Counted from the first letter of the stretch, positions 48,833 to 62,600 are shown. The stretch: 64,000 nt of DNA from Sisyra terminalis (GCA_958496175.1 OY292280.1:22134001-22198000); one strand, 5' to 3'. The notes: generated by a model not told the origin, from the letters alone. Numbers and translations: made by a program.

Positions 48833-49305
48833 ATGGTCAAGGATGATTGAATCTTTAATATTCAACTCAATTTTGGCGAAACAAAACATCCCTTATATCC
48901 TTTTTATGCACTCGAAAATTGTCCTTTTTGAAACTTTGAATCGATATTGCGGGTGTCCTGTGGCACACAGGATAAAAATTTTTTCACTCCACATCTCACG
49001 TAAGGACATTGTTTAATAATCCGTTGCGAAAATTAGCTGTTATAAGGAAAAGTCACCCCTCAAAAATGACCTTTTTTCAAGCCAATTTGGTGCAAGGGTT
49101 TTCACCTCCTTAATTTCCCAATTTAATTTTCCAAGGATCTAGTGAACCAATTCTTATGATTTTTTGCATCATGGTTAAGGATGATTTGATCTTTAATATT
49201 CAACTCAATTTTGGCGAAACAAAACATCCCTTATATCCTTTTTAAGCACTCGAAAATTGTCCTTTTTGAAAATTTGAATCGATATTGCGATATTGGTTCG
49301 AAAAA
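48833..49305 (-). repeat. Diverged satellite dimer, reverse orientation
   Basis: ATGGTCAAGGATGATT (48833) and ATGGTTAAGGATGATT (49171) are 338 bp apart, exactly one satellite period. The first monomer is full length: its - strand reads ATGCAAAAAATCAT, GGAAAATTAAATTGGG, GGGTGACTTTTCC, GCAACGGATTATTAAAC and TCCTGTGTGCCACAGGACACC, in the order of the array monomer. The second is partial and continues into an F-type leader. It is far more diverged than array monomers and antisense to them. Confidence 0.85.
48956..48972. other. Perfect hairpin in the diverged monomer
   Basis: TCCTGTG-GCA-CACAGGA: a 7-bp perfect stem with a 3-nt loop. The array monomers carry a broken version (TCCTGTGTGCCAAAAGAC), so the dyad is either ancestral or newly formed here. 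Confidence 0.7.
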
Positions 49306-49460
49306 AACCTTTATTTAACGGTGTTACAGGCGATTCAAGATTGGATGGTTTTATGATTTTTTCTGCCACAGGGATTGACGATTTCATCCCTTAAACGAGC
49401 TTTGTTTTCGAAATAATTAGCACAGCTTGTATGGGAGGACTTAAACTTTCTGTTTGGATT
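49306..49460 (-). repeat. F-type leader, reverse orientation, second copy
   Basis: Counterpart of 22041-22200, with the same GTTTAAGGGATGAAATCGTC and GTGGCAGAAAAAATCAT motifs on the - strand. Confidence 0.75.
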
Positions 49461-50087
49461 TCTCCATTGTAAGTTTGTTCAATTTTTACCAGTTTCCATG
49501 TAGTCAATTGCATCTCTTATGTGTGAAAAATCAAAAGCAGTAAGTTCATAATTCAGTTTTTAAATTATTGTTTTTTTTTACTAACAAATCTAATTTGTTG
49601 ACAATTCGAATTGTTTAGAATTTTAAATTAAGACAACGCCAAAATGCATTCGACTTTTGTTGGAAGCTATGAGTACATCCACCTGACTCATAGGTGGCAC
49701 TAAAAACTTAAGGTGGTTCAATTGACATACATGTCAAAAGTTCACACGTTGTAGCATAGATGGAGGTACGATACATGTCAATGTGACAGCTTATTTTTGA
49801 AAGTTATTAGTTCTTAATTGACTTTAGTTTATCCAATTAAATTGAATATTTTATGTTATGGTTGTTTGAGCTGATGGCCAATGTTACATTTTAACTTCAT
49901 AAAATCAGAATCGAATTAAATAAATGTGAAACAGATAATGTTTATTGTGAAATTGTAGGTATGGACGCAATGTTTATATGAGATTATATGTACTTTCTGT
50001 TACTTTGGTAGATATTTTCCAACGTTTAACTAACTAATGAACGACAAAAATGAATTTTTAAAATATATTCAAAAATAATTCATACAG

Positions 50088-50241
50088 AGAAGAATCTAAT
50101 CAAATCATCTGTAAATGTAAGCCACTGGGAGTGCAGCTTAAGTATTGTGAATATCAGAAGAATATATCAATCCACGGGATAAACAGGAAGATAATAAAAG
50201 ATCAGGTTTTGATCACCGAATTAGGCATAATAGCGACTTAA
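50088..50241 (+). pseudogene. Captured-gene fragment, exon X, M5 copy
   Basis: Acceptor-like TTCATACAG and the same open frame as M2, ended by the same TAA. Confidence 0.3.
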
Positions 50242-50579
50242 ACCATGGTTGTAATTGAAAGTCCTCCTCATGGAGAGCTGATTTTTGCAATACAGTTAAG
50301 AATGATTCAATTTTAAATGGCAGCAATTTTCTGCGAAAGAAAACCATCTCTTATATCCTTTTTATGTACTTGAAAATTGTCCTTTTTGAAACTTTGAAAA
50401 AACAGCCCTTATCAGGAAAAGCAATCTTGCAACTTTGTTAATAAATGCAGAAGTTTAGCAACCATTGTTTCATTATGGAAATTATGTAAATGGGCTGCGC
50501 CATATGTTCCCCAGTCTACATGTTAATGTCCCTAAAAAAATACAATTTGTTTAAATATTAATAAAATATATTTTTACAG

Positions 50580-50668
50580 ATCCATACCAAGACATACTAA
50601 GAATCTGAGGCCCAAGACATTGTTTTTGCGCTGAAGAAAGTATCATCATTTTGGGAGATAAATGATTG
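50580..50668 (+). pseudogene. Captured-gene fragment, exon A, M5 copy
   Basis: Splice-like borders kept (TTTTTACAG, GTAAGT), but it has the same altered start and in-frame TGA as M2. Confidence 0.35.
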
Positions 50669-50744
50669 GTAAGTCGCTGTACTTTTGAGACCTCCAAATA
50701 TTTTATTATTGATTTTTGATTATTTATTGATCTTTTCGTTCCAG

Positions 50745-50825
50745 AAGAAGCTGACCAATGACAACGGAGAATTATTCATTGGAGTTGAGATGTTCATCAT
50801 TTCCGAATGGACGTTTGAGGAATAA
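50745..50825 (+). pseudogene. Captured-gene fragment, exon B, M5 copy
   Basis: 26 open codons after CGTTCCAG (Lys-Lys-Leu-Thr-Asn-Asp ...), ending in TAA at 50823. Confidence 0.35.
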
Positions 50826-51630
50826 ATGCGGATCTTTGGAGGATCATCCATCAAATTCATAAAGGATATCATTTCCACAATTGATATCTACCGAGAAGAT
50901 CACTAATGGATTTACTACAACAATCTGTGCTGTAAATTGTGTTTTAATAATTCAGTGAATGTGAAGTTATAAAGTGGTTTAAGTGATAAAGTGGTTTAAG
51001 TGATAAATAGTGAAAATATCTGTAAATCAAGAAAATTTTACTAACTTTATATTTCTATATGATTTTAATAATTGATACTTTTACATAAATTATATAAACT
51101 CTTGTAATAATGGATAAACTAATATTGTAACTTTTTATAAACTGTATTGATATTTAACATTAATAAATTTATGTTAATTGAACATATTGTTTCAATTTGA
51201 TTTTCCGCACCCATCCTCCTGAATTTTATATTTCAGGGTTAAGATACAAAGAAAAGTTAAGATAATGCAACGATTAGGTAAGTAAGGTAAGTTCAATATT
51301 TTTCGATAGATTATCGAATAATACGATAAAGACAATATCGAAAAATATCTTAACTTTTTGATTTCCTTATCGATTTTTTTTATATATACATTTTAATTTT
51401 CTGAAGAAATTCTTTTGAAAAACAAATGTTGTTTTTTTCGAATAAAAGGATCAAGGACCTTAATATGTTGCAATGTTTTTAGTAAAATTTTCCAACTTTA
51501 ACATGGAGCAGCTATGGTTAAAATATTTTTGGAAAATTCCAACTCCATCGATCGAATTTTTTTTTCATTTTTCCAAAAATCTCATAAGAATTGTTTATGT
51601 ATGAGTTTTAAGGTCATTTACATATATCAT

Positions 51631-51710
51631 CTGATAGCCGAGTCGTCTTGGTCGCCGTTGCTGTTGTTCGGAGTCGAGGTCCCTGGTTCGCATCCCGATT
51701 GGTCCCGGAT
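51631..51710 (+). other. tRNA-like module (type 1), M5
   Basis: A-box-like TAGCCGAGTCG and B-box-like GGTTCGCATCC on the + strand, as in M2. Confidence 0.5.
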
Positions 51711-51896
51711 TTTTATAATTTCTAATAATTGATTTCTATTCCTTACAGCTTATAATATATCTAATTAACATTAATTCCTCATTCCAGACATTGTATCATC
51801 GAAATATTCGATCGAACAGTTCTAACCTTTCGGGGTTCGAAATGATCGATCGATGATGCTATATATTTTTCATTTTATTTTTGCTCAATGGTTTTG

Positions 51897-51954
51897 TGAC
51901 GTCACTCTTTTCATATATATGACGTCACACATACGTCGCCTCCCAATGACGTCA
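51897..51954. promoter_or_regulatory. CRE-like TGACGTCA cluster in M5 (three perfect sites)
   Basis: TGACGTCA at 51897-51904, 51920-51927 and 51947-51954, the mirror of the M4 arrangement with the same spacings. Confidence 0.5.
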
Positions 51955-52650
51955 TTCCCGAAAAATTACCGAATTTTCGATTTTCGGGAAGTAGGACTCT
52001 GGGAATGGCTTAGTTACGTCACGGGAGGCCTAAAAAACATATCCTGAAGTCAATTTTTTCGGTTTTTTTTTTTTGGGGGGGGGACCTCGAATTTTCGAAT
52101 TTAGTGAAATGGGATTTCGGGAATGGCTTAGTTACGCTCCGAGAAGCCTAAAAATCATTTTTAAATATACAATTTTTCATTTTTTTGGCGAAAATTTTCC
52201 GGCCGAAATTCTGAAGAATCCCAAAAATAGGCCTAAATTGGCGATTTTTTTCACTTTTTCCAACTTCAAAGCCATTTGTAGCGATAACTATCGATCGTAG
52301 GTTAACAATAGTAGGCTCATTCGATAGCGCTTGAATTACTCTATCGATGGTATAAATTTGGTCCCGGAAAAGCTTAAGGGGAAAAACTTTTTTTTTTCTC
52401 TTCTGAGAAATTTTATTTCGTCGACCAAATGTACGTCGATTTTTTTCAAAAAAATGTTAGTCGAATTTCTCGAAGTAATTCACACCGTAGCAATATTACG
52501 TTACGATCGAAACAAAAATCTAATAAAACCTAAAGTTTTCGATATCGTTAATGGTTTTTTCGATATTTAAAATTCACCTATTGTGCTAGCTAATGCTATT
52601 TAAATACAAATTTGTTTTCTTGAAAAAAAGGATCAAGGACCTAAAAGTTT

Positions 52651-52836
52651 TCCAATGTGGATTCACATCTTTTCCGATCGTAACATGGAGCACCTATGGT
52701 TAAATTTTTTCCGGAAAATTCCATGAAAATCGTTCTGGTGACCATTTGATCAAAAGATTTAATTGGAATTTTCCGGCAAAATTTTAACCTTAGAAGCTCC
52801 ATGTTACGATCGGAAAAGATGACTGACAGCATTGGA
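52651..52836. repeat. Palindromic core between M5 and M6
   Basis: Same imperfect palindrome as 25386-25578, with TCTTTTCCGATCGTAACATGG mirrored by CCATGTTACGATCGGAAAAGA around a GGTGACC-containing centre. Confidence 0.8.
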
Positions 52837-53531
52837 AATTTTTTAGGCCCTTGATCCTTTTTTTTAAGAAAACAAATTTGTATTTAAATAGCATTAGCTA
52901 GCACAATAGGTGAATTTTAAATATCGAAAAAACCATTAACGATATCGAAAACTTTTGGTTTAATTGGATTTTTGTTTCGATCGTAACGTAATATAGCTAT
53001 GGTGTGAATTTCATCGAGAAATTCGACAAACATTTTTTTGAAAAAAATCGACGTACATTTGGTCGACGAAATAAAATTTCTCAGGAGTGGAAAAAAAAAG
53101 TTTTTTCCCTTAAGCTTTTCCGGGACCAAATTTACACCATCGATAGAGTAATTCAAGAGCTATCGAATGAGCCTACTATCGTTATCCCACGATCGATAGT
53201 TATCGCTCTAAATGGCTTTAAAGTTGGAAAAAGTGAAAAAAAACGCCAATTTAGGCCTACTTTTGGGATTTTTTAGAAAACCGGCCAAAAAATATTTCGC
53301 CAAAAAATGAAAAATTATATAATTAAAAATTATATTTAGGCTTTTCGGAGCGTAACTAAGCCATTCCCGAAATCCCATTTCACTAAATTCGAAAATTCGA
53401 GGTCCCCCCCAAAAAAAAAAAACGAAAAAATTGACTTCAGGATATGTTTTTTAGGCCTCCCGTGACGTAACTAAGCCATTCTCCGAATTCTACTTCCCGA
53501 AAATTCGTTCATTTTTCGAATTTTTCGGGAA

Positions 53532-53592
53532 TGACGTCATTGGGTGGTGACGTATGTGTGAAGTCATATATATATGAAAATGAGTGACGTCA
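53532..53592. promoter_or_regulatory. CRE-like TGACGTCA cluster in M6
   Basis: Perfect sites at 53532-53539 and 53585-53592, with a middle site decayed to TGAAGTCA as in M3. Confidence 0.45.
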
Positions 53593-53783
53593 CAAAACCA
53601 CTGAGCAAAAATAAAATGATAAATATATTGCATCATCGATCGATCGATCATTTCCAACCCCGAAAGGCTGGAACTGTTCGATCGAATATTTCGATGATAC
53701 AATGTCTGGAATGAGGAATTAATGATAATTAGTTATATTATAAACTGTAAGGAAGAGAAATCAATTATTAGAAAATATAAAAA

Positions 53784-53860
53784 TCCGGGACCAATCGGGA
53801 TGCGAACCAGGGACCTCGACTCCGAACAACAGCAACGGCGACCAAGACGACTCGGCTATC
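53784..53860 (-). other. tRNA-like module (type 1), M6
   Basis: Same - strand A/B-box-like pair as the other + orientation arms. Confidence 0.5.
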
Positions 53861-54654
53861 AGATGATATATGTAAATGACCTTAAAACTCATACATAAAC
53901 AATTCTTATGAGATTTTTGGAAAATTGAAAAAATATTTCGATCGAAGGAGTTGGAATTTTCCAAAAACCTTATAACCATAGCTGCTCCATGTTAAAGTTG
54001 GAAAATTTTACTAAAAACATTGCAACATTTTAAGATCCTTGATCCTTTTTGTCGACAAAAACCAATTTGTATTTCAAAAGAGTTTCTTCAGAAAATTAAA
54101 ATTTATATATAATGAAAAATCGATAAGGACTTCAAAAAGTTGAGATATTTTTCGATATTGGCTTTATCGAATTATTCGATAATCTATCGAATAATATTGA
54201 ACTTACCTTACTTATCTCTTCGTTGCATTATCTTAACTTTTCTTTGTATCTTAACTCTGAAATATAAAATTCAAGAGGATTGGTGCGGAAAAACGAATTG
54301 AAAAAATATATTCAATTAAAATAAATTTATTAATATTAAATATCAATTCAGTTTATAATAAATTACAATATTATTTTCTCCATTATTACAATAGTTTATA
54401 TAATTTATGTAAAAGTATCAATTATTATAATCATATAGAAATATAAAGTTAATACAATTTTCTTGATTTTTCAGATATTTTCACTATTTATCACTTAAAC
54501 CACTTTATCACTTTACATTCACTGAATTATTAAAACACAATTTACAGCACAGATTGTTGTAGTAAATCCATTAGTGATCTTCTTGGAAGATATCAATTGT
54601 GGAAATGATATCCCACAGGAATTTGCTTGATGATACTCCAACGATCCACATTTA

Positions 54655-54732
54655 TTACTCAAACGTCCATTTGGAAATGATGAACATCTCAACTCCAATG
54701 AATAATTCCCCGTTGTCATCGGTCAGCTTCTT
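54655..54732 (-). pseudogene. Captured-gene fragment, exon B, M6 copy
   Basis: As M3, but a G-to-T type change brings the stop one codon earlier (Trp-Thr-Phe-Glu-stop). Confidence 0.35.
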
Positions 54733-54808
54733 CTGGAACGAAAAGATCAATAAATAATCAAAAATCAATAATAAAATATTTGGAGGTCTCAAAAGTACAG
54801 CGACTTAC

Positions 54809-54890
54809 CAATCATTTATCTCCCAAAATGATGATACATTCTTCAGCGCAAAAACAATGTCTTGGTCCTTAGTTTCTTGGTAATTTGGAT
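54809..54890 (-). pseudogene. Captured-gene fragment, exon A, M6 copy
   Basis: 82-nt segment that reads the same as the M3 copy, with both splice-like borders intact. Confidence 0.35.
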
Positions 54891-55227
54891 CTGTAAAAAT
54901 ATATTTCATTAATATTTAAACAAACTATACTTTCTAGGGACATTAACTTGAATACTGGGGAACATATGGCGCAGCCCATTTACATAATTTCCATAATGAA
55001 ACAATGGTTGCTAAACTTCTGCATTTATTAACAAAGTTGCAAGATTGCTTTTCCTGATAAGGGCTGTTTTTTCAAAGTTTCAAAAAGGACAATTTTCAAG
55101 TACATAAAAAGGATATAAGAGATGGTTTTCTTTCGCAGAAAATTGCTGCCATTTAAAATTGAATCATTCTTAACTGTATTGCAAAAATCAGCTCTCCATG
55201 AGGAGGACTTTCAATTACAACCATGGT

Positions 55228-55381
55228 TTAAGTCGCTATTATGCCTAATTCGGTGATCAAAACCTGATCTTTTATTATCTTCCTGTTTATCCCGTGGATT
55301 GATATATTCTTCTGATATTCACAATACTTAAGCTGCACTCCCAGTGGCTTACATTTGCAGATTATTTGATTAGATTCTTCT
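55228..55381 (-). pseudogene. Captured-gene fragment, exon X, M6 copy
   Basis: Acceptor-like TTCATTCAG and the same frame as M3, but with the early TAA seen in M2 and M5. Confidence 0.3.
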
Positions 55382-55962
55382 CTGAATGAATTATTTTTAA
55401 ATATATTTTAAAAATTCATTTTTGTCGTTCATTAGTTAGTTAAACGTTGGAAAATATCTACAAAAGTAACAGAAAGTACATATAACCTCATATAAACATT
55501 GCGCCCATACCGACAATTTTACAATAAATATTACCTGTTTCACATTTATTTATTCGATTTTGATTTTATGAAGTTAAAATGTAACATTGGCCATCAGATC
55601 AAACAACCATAACATTAAATATTAAATTTATTTGGATAAACTAAAGTCAATTATGAACTAATAACTTTCAAAAATTAGCTGTCGCATTGACATGTATCGT
55701 ATCTCCACCTATGCTAGAACGTGTGAACTCTTGACATGTATGTCAATTGAACCACCTTAAGTTTTTAGTGCCACCTGTGAGTCAGTTGGATGTACTCATA
55801 GCTTCCAACAAAATACGAATCGCATTTTGGCGTTGTCTTAATTCAAAATTCTAAACAATTCGAATTGTCAATACATAAGAAATGTTAGAAATAAGCAATA
55901 AATTTAAAAATTAAATATAATTACTTACTGCTTTTGATTTTTCACACATAAGAGATGAAATT

Positions 55963-56487
55963 GAGTAGGAAATTGAATATGAAATAAAGGCATGCCAATC
56001 GAAAACTTAAGTTCATCCGTACATGCTGGGCAAATTTTTCCGAAAACCAAGCTCGTTTAAGGGATGACCGCGGCAATTTGGTGACGTTATGGCATTATTT
56101 CTAGACTTAAAAAAATATAAATAAATTATGAAAAAAAAAATATGACATTTTCGAGGATCGAACCCGAAGATTGTTGCTTTAGATTCTCTCAACATATCCA
56201 CTCGGCTACAACTGCACGTGTTTGCATTAAATAAAAACTTATATATAAATATTTCTCAGATCACAAAATTCAATTTTCTTTCGGGATCGAAATATTTGAA
56301 ATTTTCCAAAACAAATTGAAACCATAGCTGCTACATAATACTTCCGGAAAATGTGTCAATATACATAGTAACATTTTGATGTTTTTCCCCATTTTTTTCG
56401 ATATTTAAAATTCTAAGAAACGGTAATGCATTGTTGTCGTATGAACAAATATGTACTGCTCTTCTTTAAAGTAAATCAAAACCAACT
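55963..56487 (+). repeat. F-type leader, tRNA-like module and tail joining M6 to F
   Basis: Counterpart of 28571-29095. The - strand tRNA-like module lies at 56147-56212; its B box here reads GGTTCGATCC, which still fits the consensus. Confidence 0.65.
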
Positions 56488-57127
56488 ATCAACTTTAAGA
56501 ATTTAATTCCGCAAAAAGAAAACAAAATAAGTTTTCTCGTAAATTCCAATAAGATATTCAACTCTTTTGTTGTTGTTGTACTATATTTGTACAATATCAT
56601 AGGAAATAATATGAGAAATATCGTGAAAAATCATATAGTTTGGAAGGCAATCTGCTTACACCAATGTACAAACAAAATAAATGGTTGCATAAATGTTGCA
56701 TTTAATAACATTTCTCGGGTAATTTTAGGGCTGCTTTATGGTTTAATTTGTAATTTGTAAGGGTTATTTGTTATTTTTCATTAAAATATAAGTCCATCCG
56801 TACATGCTGTGCAAATTTTTCCGAAAACAAACCACATTTAAGGGATGAAATCGACAATCAAAGTGGCAGAAGAAATCATCAAACTTCAAGTGTTTGTAAC
56901 GTCAAGGGATCAAATAAGGGATGGTTTTCGATCCAGATAAAGTTTCGGGTTCGTAACAATGTATTAAACGATAATATAACAATCTATTTCAAATTCGAGA
57001 AATGAAAATTTTCCACCAAAATAAACCGTGGGTTAACCATCGTTAATTTTTCACGAAAATCGTAAACTTTATAAATAAATTATTAAACAATGTCCTTACG
57101 TGAGGAGTGGAGTGAAAATTTTTTTAT
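56488..57127 (+). repeat. Leader block F, copy 3
   Basis: Near-identical to positions 1-640 and 29096-29735; marks the start of the third 28-kb unit. Confidence 0.95.
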
Positions 57128-59699
57128 CTTGAGTGCAAAAGGACAACCGCAATATCGTTTCAAACTTTCAAAAAGGACAATTTTCTACGGCATAAAAAGG
57201 ACATAAGGGATGTTTTCCTTCACTAAAATAAAGTTGAATATTATAAACGAAACCATTCTTAACCACTATGCAAAAAATAAAAAGCATTTGTTACGTACAT
57301 CTTTGGAAAATTGAAACTGGAAATTAAATTGAAGAAAGTCTATGCGAAAAAATTCGACTGATATTGGGTCATTTAAAGAAGGTGACTTTTCATTATGAGG
57401 TCTAGTTTTCTCAACGGATTCTGAATTAAGGCTGTCAAGTGAAATATAATAGGAAAACAATTTTGTCCTGTGTGCCAAAAGACACCCGCAATATCGTTTC
57501 AAACTTTCAAAAAGGGCTATTTTCTAATGCATAAAAAGGACATAAGGGATGTTTTCCTCACTAAATTAAAGCTGAATATTATATACTAAACCATTCTTAA
57601 CCACTATGCAAAAAATAAAAAGCATTTGTTACGTATATCTTTGGAAAATTGAAACTGGAAATTAAATTGTTGAAAGTCTTAGCGAAAAAATTCGACTGAT
57701 ATTGGGTCACTTAAAGAAGGTGACTTTTCATTATGAGGTCTAGTTTTCTCATCGGATTTTGAATTAAGGCTATCAAGTGAAATATAATAGGAAAAAATTT
57801 TTGTCCTGTGTGCCAAAAGACACCCGCAATATCGTTTCAAACTTTCAAAAAGGGCTATTTTCTAATGCATAAAAAGGACATAAGGGATGTTTTCCTCACT
57901 AAATTAAAGTTGAATATTATATACTAAACCATTCTTAACCACTATGCAAAAAATAAAAAGCATTTGTTACGTATATCTTTGGAAAATTGAAACTGGAAAT
58001 TAAATTGTTGAAAGTCTTAGCGAAAAAATTCGACTGATATTGGGTCACTTAAAGAAGGTGACTTTTCATTATGAGGTCTAGTTTTCTCAACGGATTTTGA
58101 ATTAAGGCAATCAAGTGAAATATAATAGGAAAAAAATTTTGTCCTGTGTGCCAAAAGACACCCGCAATATCGATTCAAACTTTCAAAAAGGACAATTTTC
58201 TAATGCATAAAAAGGACATAAGGGATGTTTTCCTCACTAAATTAAAGTTGAATATTATAAACTGAACCATTCTTAACCACTATGCAAAAATAAAAAGCAT
58301 TTGTTTCGTATATCTTGGGAAAATTAAAACTGGAAATTTAATTGTTGAAAGTCTATGCGAAAAATTTCGACTGATATTGGGTCAATTAAAGAAGGTGACT
58401 TTTCATTATGAGGTCTAGTTTTCTCAACGGATTCTGAATTAAGGCTATCAAGTGAAATATAATAGGAAAACAATTTTGTCCTGTGTGCCAAAAGACACCC
58501 GCAATATCGTTTCAAACTTTCAAAAAGGACAATTTTCTAATGCATAAAAAGGACATAAGGGATGTTTTCCTCACTAAATTAAAGTTGAATATTATAAACT
58601 AAACCATTCTTAACCACTATGCAAAAATTAAAAAGCATTTGTTACGTATATCTTTGGAAAATTGAAACTGGAAATTAAATTGTTGAAAGTCTATGCGAAA
58701 AAATTCGACTGATATTGGGTCATTTAAAGAAGGTGACTTTTCATTATGAGGTCTAGTTTTCTCAACGGATTCTGAATTAAGGCTATCAAGTGAAATATAA
58801 TAGGAAATCAATTTTGTCCTGTGTGCCAAAAGACACCCGCAATATCGTTTCAAACTTTCAAAAAGGACAATTTTCTAATGCATAAAAAGGACATAAGGGA
58901 TGTTTTCCTCACTAAATTGAAGTTGAATATTATAAACTAAACCATTCTTAACCACTATGCAAAAAATAAAAAGCATTTGTTACGTATATCTTTGGAAAAT
59001 TGAAACTGGAAATTAAATTGTTGAAAGTCTATGCGAAAAAATTCGACTGATATTGGGTCATTTAAAGAAGGTGACTTTTCATTATGAGGTCTAGTTTTCT
59101 CAACGGATTCTGAATTAAGGCTATCAAGTGAAATATAATAGGAAAACAATTTTGTCCTGTGTGCCAAAAGACTCCCGCAATATCGTTTCAAACTTTCAAA
59201 AAGGACAATTTTCAATTGCATAAAAAGGACATAAGGGATGTTTTCCTTCACTAAATTAAAGTTGAATATTATAAACTAAACCATTCTTAACCACTATGCA
59301 AAAAATAAATAGCATTTGTTACGTATATCTTTGGAAAATTGAAACTGGAAATTAAATTGTTGAAAGTCTAGGCGAAAAAATTCGACTGATATTGGGTCAT
59401 TTAAAGAAGGTGACTTTTCATTATGAGGTCTAGTTTTCTCAACGTATTTTGAATTAAGGCTATCAAGTGAAATATAATAGGAAAAAAATTTTGTCCTGTG
59501 TGCCAAAAGACACCCGCAATATCGTTTCAAACTTTCAAAAAGGGCAATTTTCTAATGCATAAAAAGGACATAAGGGATGTTTTCCTCACTAAATTAAAGT
59601 TGAATATTATAAACTAAACCATTCTTAACCACTATGCAAAAAATAAAAAGCATTTGTTACGTATATCTTTGGAAAATTGAAACTGGAAATTAAATTGTT

Positions 59700-62600
59700 G
59701 AGAGTCTATGCGAAAAAATTCGACTGATATTGGGTCATTTAAAGAAGGTGACTTTTCATTATGAGGTCTAGTTTTCTCAACGGATTTTGAATTAAGGCTA
59801 TAAAGTGAAATATATTAGGAAAAAAATTTTGTCCTGTGTGCCAAAAGACACCCGCAATATCGTTTCAAACTTTCAAAAAGGGCAATTTTCTAATGCATAA
59901 AAAGGACATAAGGGATGTTTTCCTCACTAAATTAAAGTTGAATATTATATACTAAACCATTCTTAACCACTATGCAAAAAATAAAAGCATTTGTTACGTA
60001 TATCTTTGGAAAATTGAAACTGGAAATAAAATTGTTGAAAGTCTTAGCGAAAATATTCGACTGATATTGGGTCACTTAAAGAAGGTGACTTTTCATTATG
60101 AGGTCTAGTTTTCTCAACGGATTTTGAATTAAGGCAATCAAGTGAAATATAATAGGTAAAAATTTTTGTCCTGTGTGCCAAAAGACACCCGCAATATCGT
60201 TTCAAACTTTCAAAAAGGGCTATTTTCTAATGCATAAAAAGGACATAGGGGATGTTTTCCTCACTAAATTAAAGTTGAATATTATATACTAAACCATTCT
60301 TAACCACTATGCAAAAAATAAAAAGCATTTGTTACGTATATCTTTGGAAAATTGAAACTGGAAATTAAATTGTTGAAAGTCTTAGCGAAAAAATTCGACT
60401 GATATTGGGTCACTTAAAGAAGGTGACTTTTCATTATGAGGTCTAGTTTTCTCAACGGATTTTGAATTAAGGCTATCAAGTGAAATATAATAGGAAAAAA
60501 ATTTTGTCCTGTGTGCCAAAAGACACCCGCAATATCGTTTCAAACTATCAAAAAGGACAATTTTCTAATGCATAAAAAGGACATAAGGGATGTTTTCCTC
60601 ACTAAATTAAAGTTGAATATTATAAACTAAACCATTCTTAACCACTATGCAAAAAATAAAAAGCATTTGTTTCGTATATCTTTGGAAAATTAAAACTGGA
60701 AATTTAATTATTGAAAGTCTATGCGAAAAAATTCGACTGATATTGGGTCAATTAAAGAAGGTGACTTTTCATTATGAGGTCTAGTTTTCTCATCGGATTC
60801 TGAATTAAGGCTATCAAGTGAAATATAATAGGAAAACAATTTTGTCCTGTGAGCCAAAAGACACCCGCAATATCGTTTCAAACTTTCAAAAAGGACAATT
60901 TTCTATTGCATAAAAAGGACATAAGGGTTGTTTTCCTCACTAAATTAAAGTTGAATATTATAAACTAAACCATTCTTAACCACTATGCAAAAATTAAAAA
61001 GCATTTGTTACGTATATCTTTGGAAAATTGAAACTGGAAATTAAATTGTTGAAAGTCTATGCGAAAAAATTCGACTGATATTGGGTCATTTAAAGAAGGT
61101 GACTTTTCATTATGAGGTCTAGTTTTCTCAACGGATTCTGAATTAAGGCAATCAAGTGAAATATAATAGGAAAACAATATTGTCCTGTGTGCCAAAAGAC
61201 ACCCGCAATATCGTTTCAAACTTTCAAAAAGGACAATTTTCTAATGCATAAAAAGGACATAAGGGATGATTTCCTCACTTAATTAAAGTTGAATATTATA
61301 AACTAAACCATTCTTATCCACTATGCAAAATATAAAAAGCATTAGTTACGTATATCTTTGGAAAATTGAAACTGGAAATTAAATTGATGAAAGTCTATGC
61401 AAAAAAATTCGACTGATATTGGGTCATTTAAAGAAGGTGACTTTTCATTATGAGGTCTAGTTTTCTCAACGGATTTTGAATTAAGGCTATCAAGTGAAAT
61501 ATAATAGGAAAAAAATTTTGTCCTGTGTGCCAAAAGACACCCGCAATATCGTTTCAAACTTTCAAAACGGGCAATTTTCTAATGCATAAAAAGGACATAA
61601 GGGATGTTTTCCTCACTAAATTAAAGTTGAATATTATAAACTAAACCATTCTTAACCACTATGCAAAAAATAAAAAGCATTTGTTACGTATATCTTTGGA
61701 AAATTGAAACTGGAAATTAAATTGTTGAAAGTCTATGCGAAAAAATTCGACTGATATTGGGTCATTTAAAGAAGGTGACTTTTCATTATGAGGTCTAGTT
61801 TTCTCAACGGATTCTGAATTAAGGCTATCAAGTGAAATATAATAGGAAAACAATTTTGTCCTGTGTGCCAAAAGACTCCCGCAATATCGTTTCAAACTTT
61901 CAAAAAGGACAATTTTCTAATGCATAAAAAGGACATAAGGGATGTTTTCCTTCACTAAATTAAAGTTGAATATTATAAACTAAACCATTCTTAACCTCTA
62001 TGCAAAAAATAAAAAGCATTTGTTACGTATATCTTTGGAAAATTGAAACTGGAAATTAAATAGATGAAAGTCTATGCGAAAAAAATCGACTGATATTGGG
62101 TCATTTAAAGAAGGTGACTTTTCATTATGAGGTCTAGTTTTCTCAACGGATTCTGAATTAAGGCTATCAAGTGAAATATAATAGGAAAACAATTTTGTCC
62201 TGTGTGCCAAAAGACACCCGCAATATCGTTTCAAACTTTCAAAAAGGACAATTTTCTAATGCATAAAAAGGACATAAGGGATGTTTTCCTCACTAAATTA
62301 AAGTTGAATATTATAAGCTAAACCATTCTTAACCACTATGCAAAAAATAAAAAGCATTTGTTACGTATATCTTTGGAAAATTGAAACTGGAAATTAAATT
62401 GTTGAAAGTCTAAGCGTAAAAATTCGACTGATATTGGGTCACTTAAAGAAGGTGACTTTTCATTATGAGGTCTAGTTTTCTCAACGGATTCTGAATTAAG
62501 GCTATCAAGTGAAATATAATAGGAAAACAATTTTGTCCTGTGTGCCAAAAGACACCCGCAATATCGTTTCAAACTTTCAAAAAGGACAATTTTCTAATGC

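Larger units (their letters stand above)
49461..52650 (-). mobile_element. Complex arm M5, - orientation
   Basis: Counterpart of M2 at an offset of about 27,262 bp and reverse complement of M6. Satellite-like fragment at about 50287-50398 (-). Confidence 0.75.
52837..55962 (+). mobile_element. Complex arm M6, + orientation
   Basis: Counterpart of M3 but with the ~130 bp (about 54000-54130) that M3 lacks, so M6 is the more complete form. Satellite-like fragment at about 55073-55182 (+). Confidence 0.75.
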
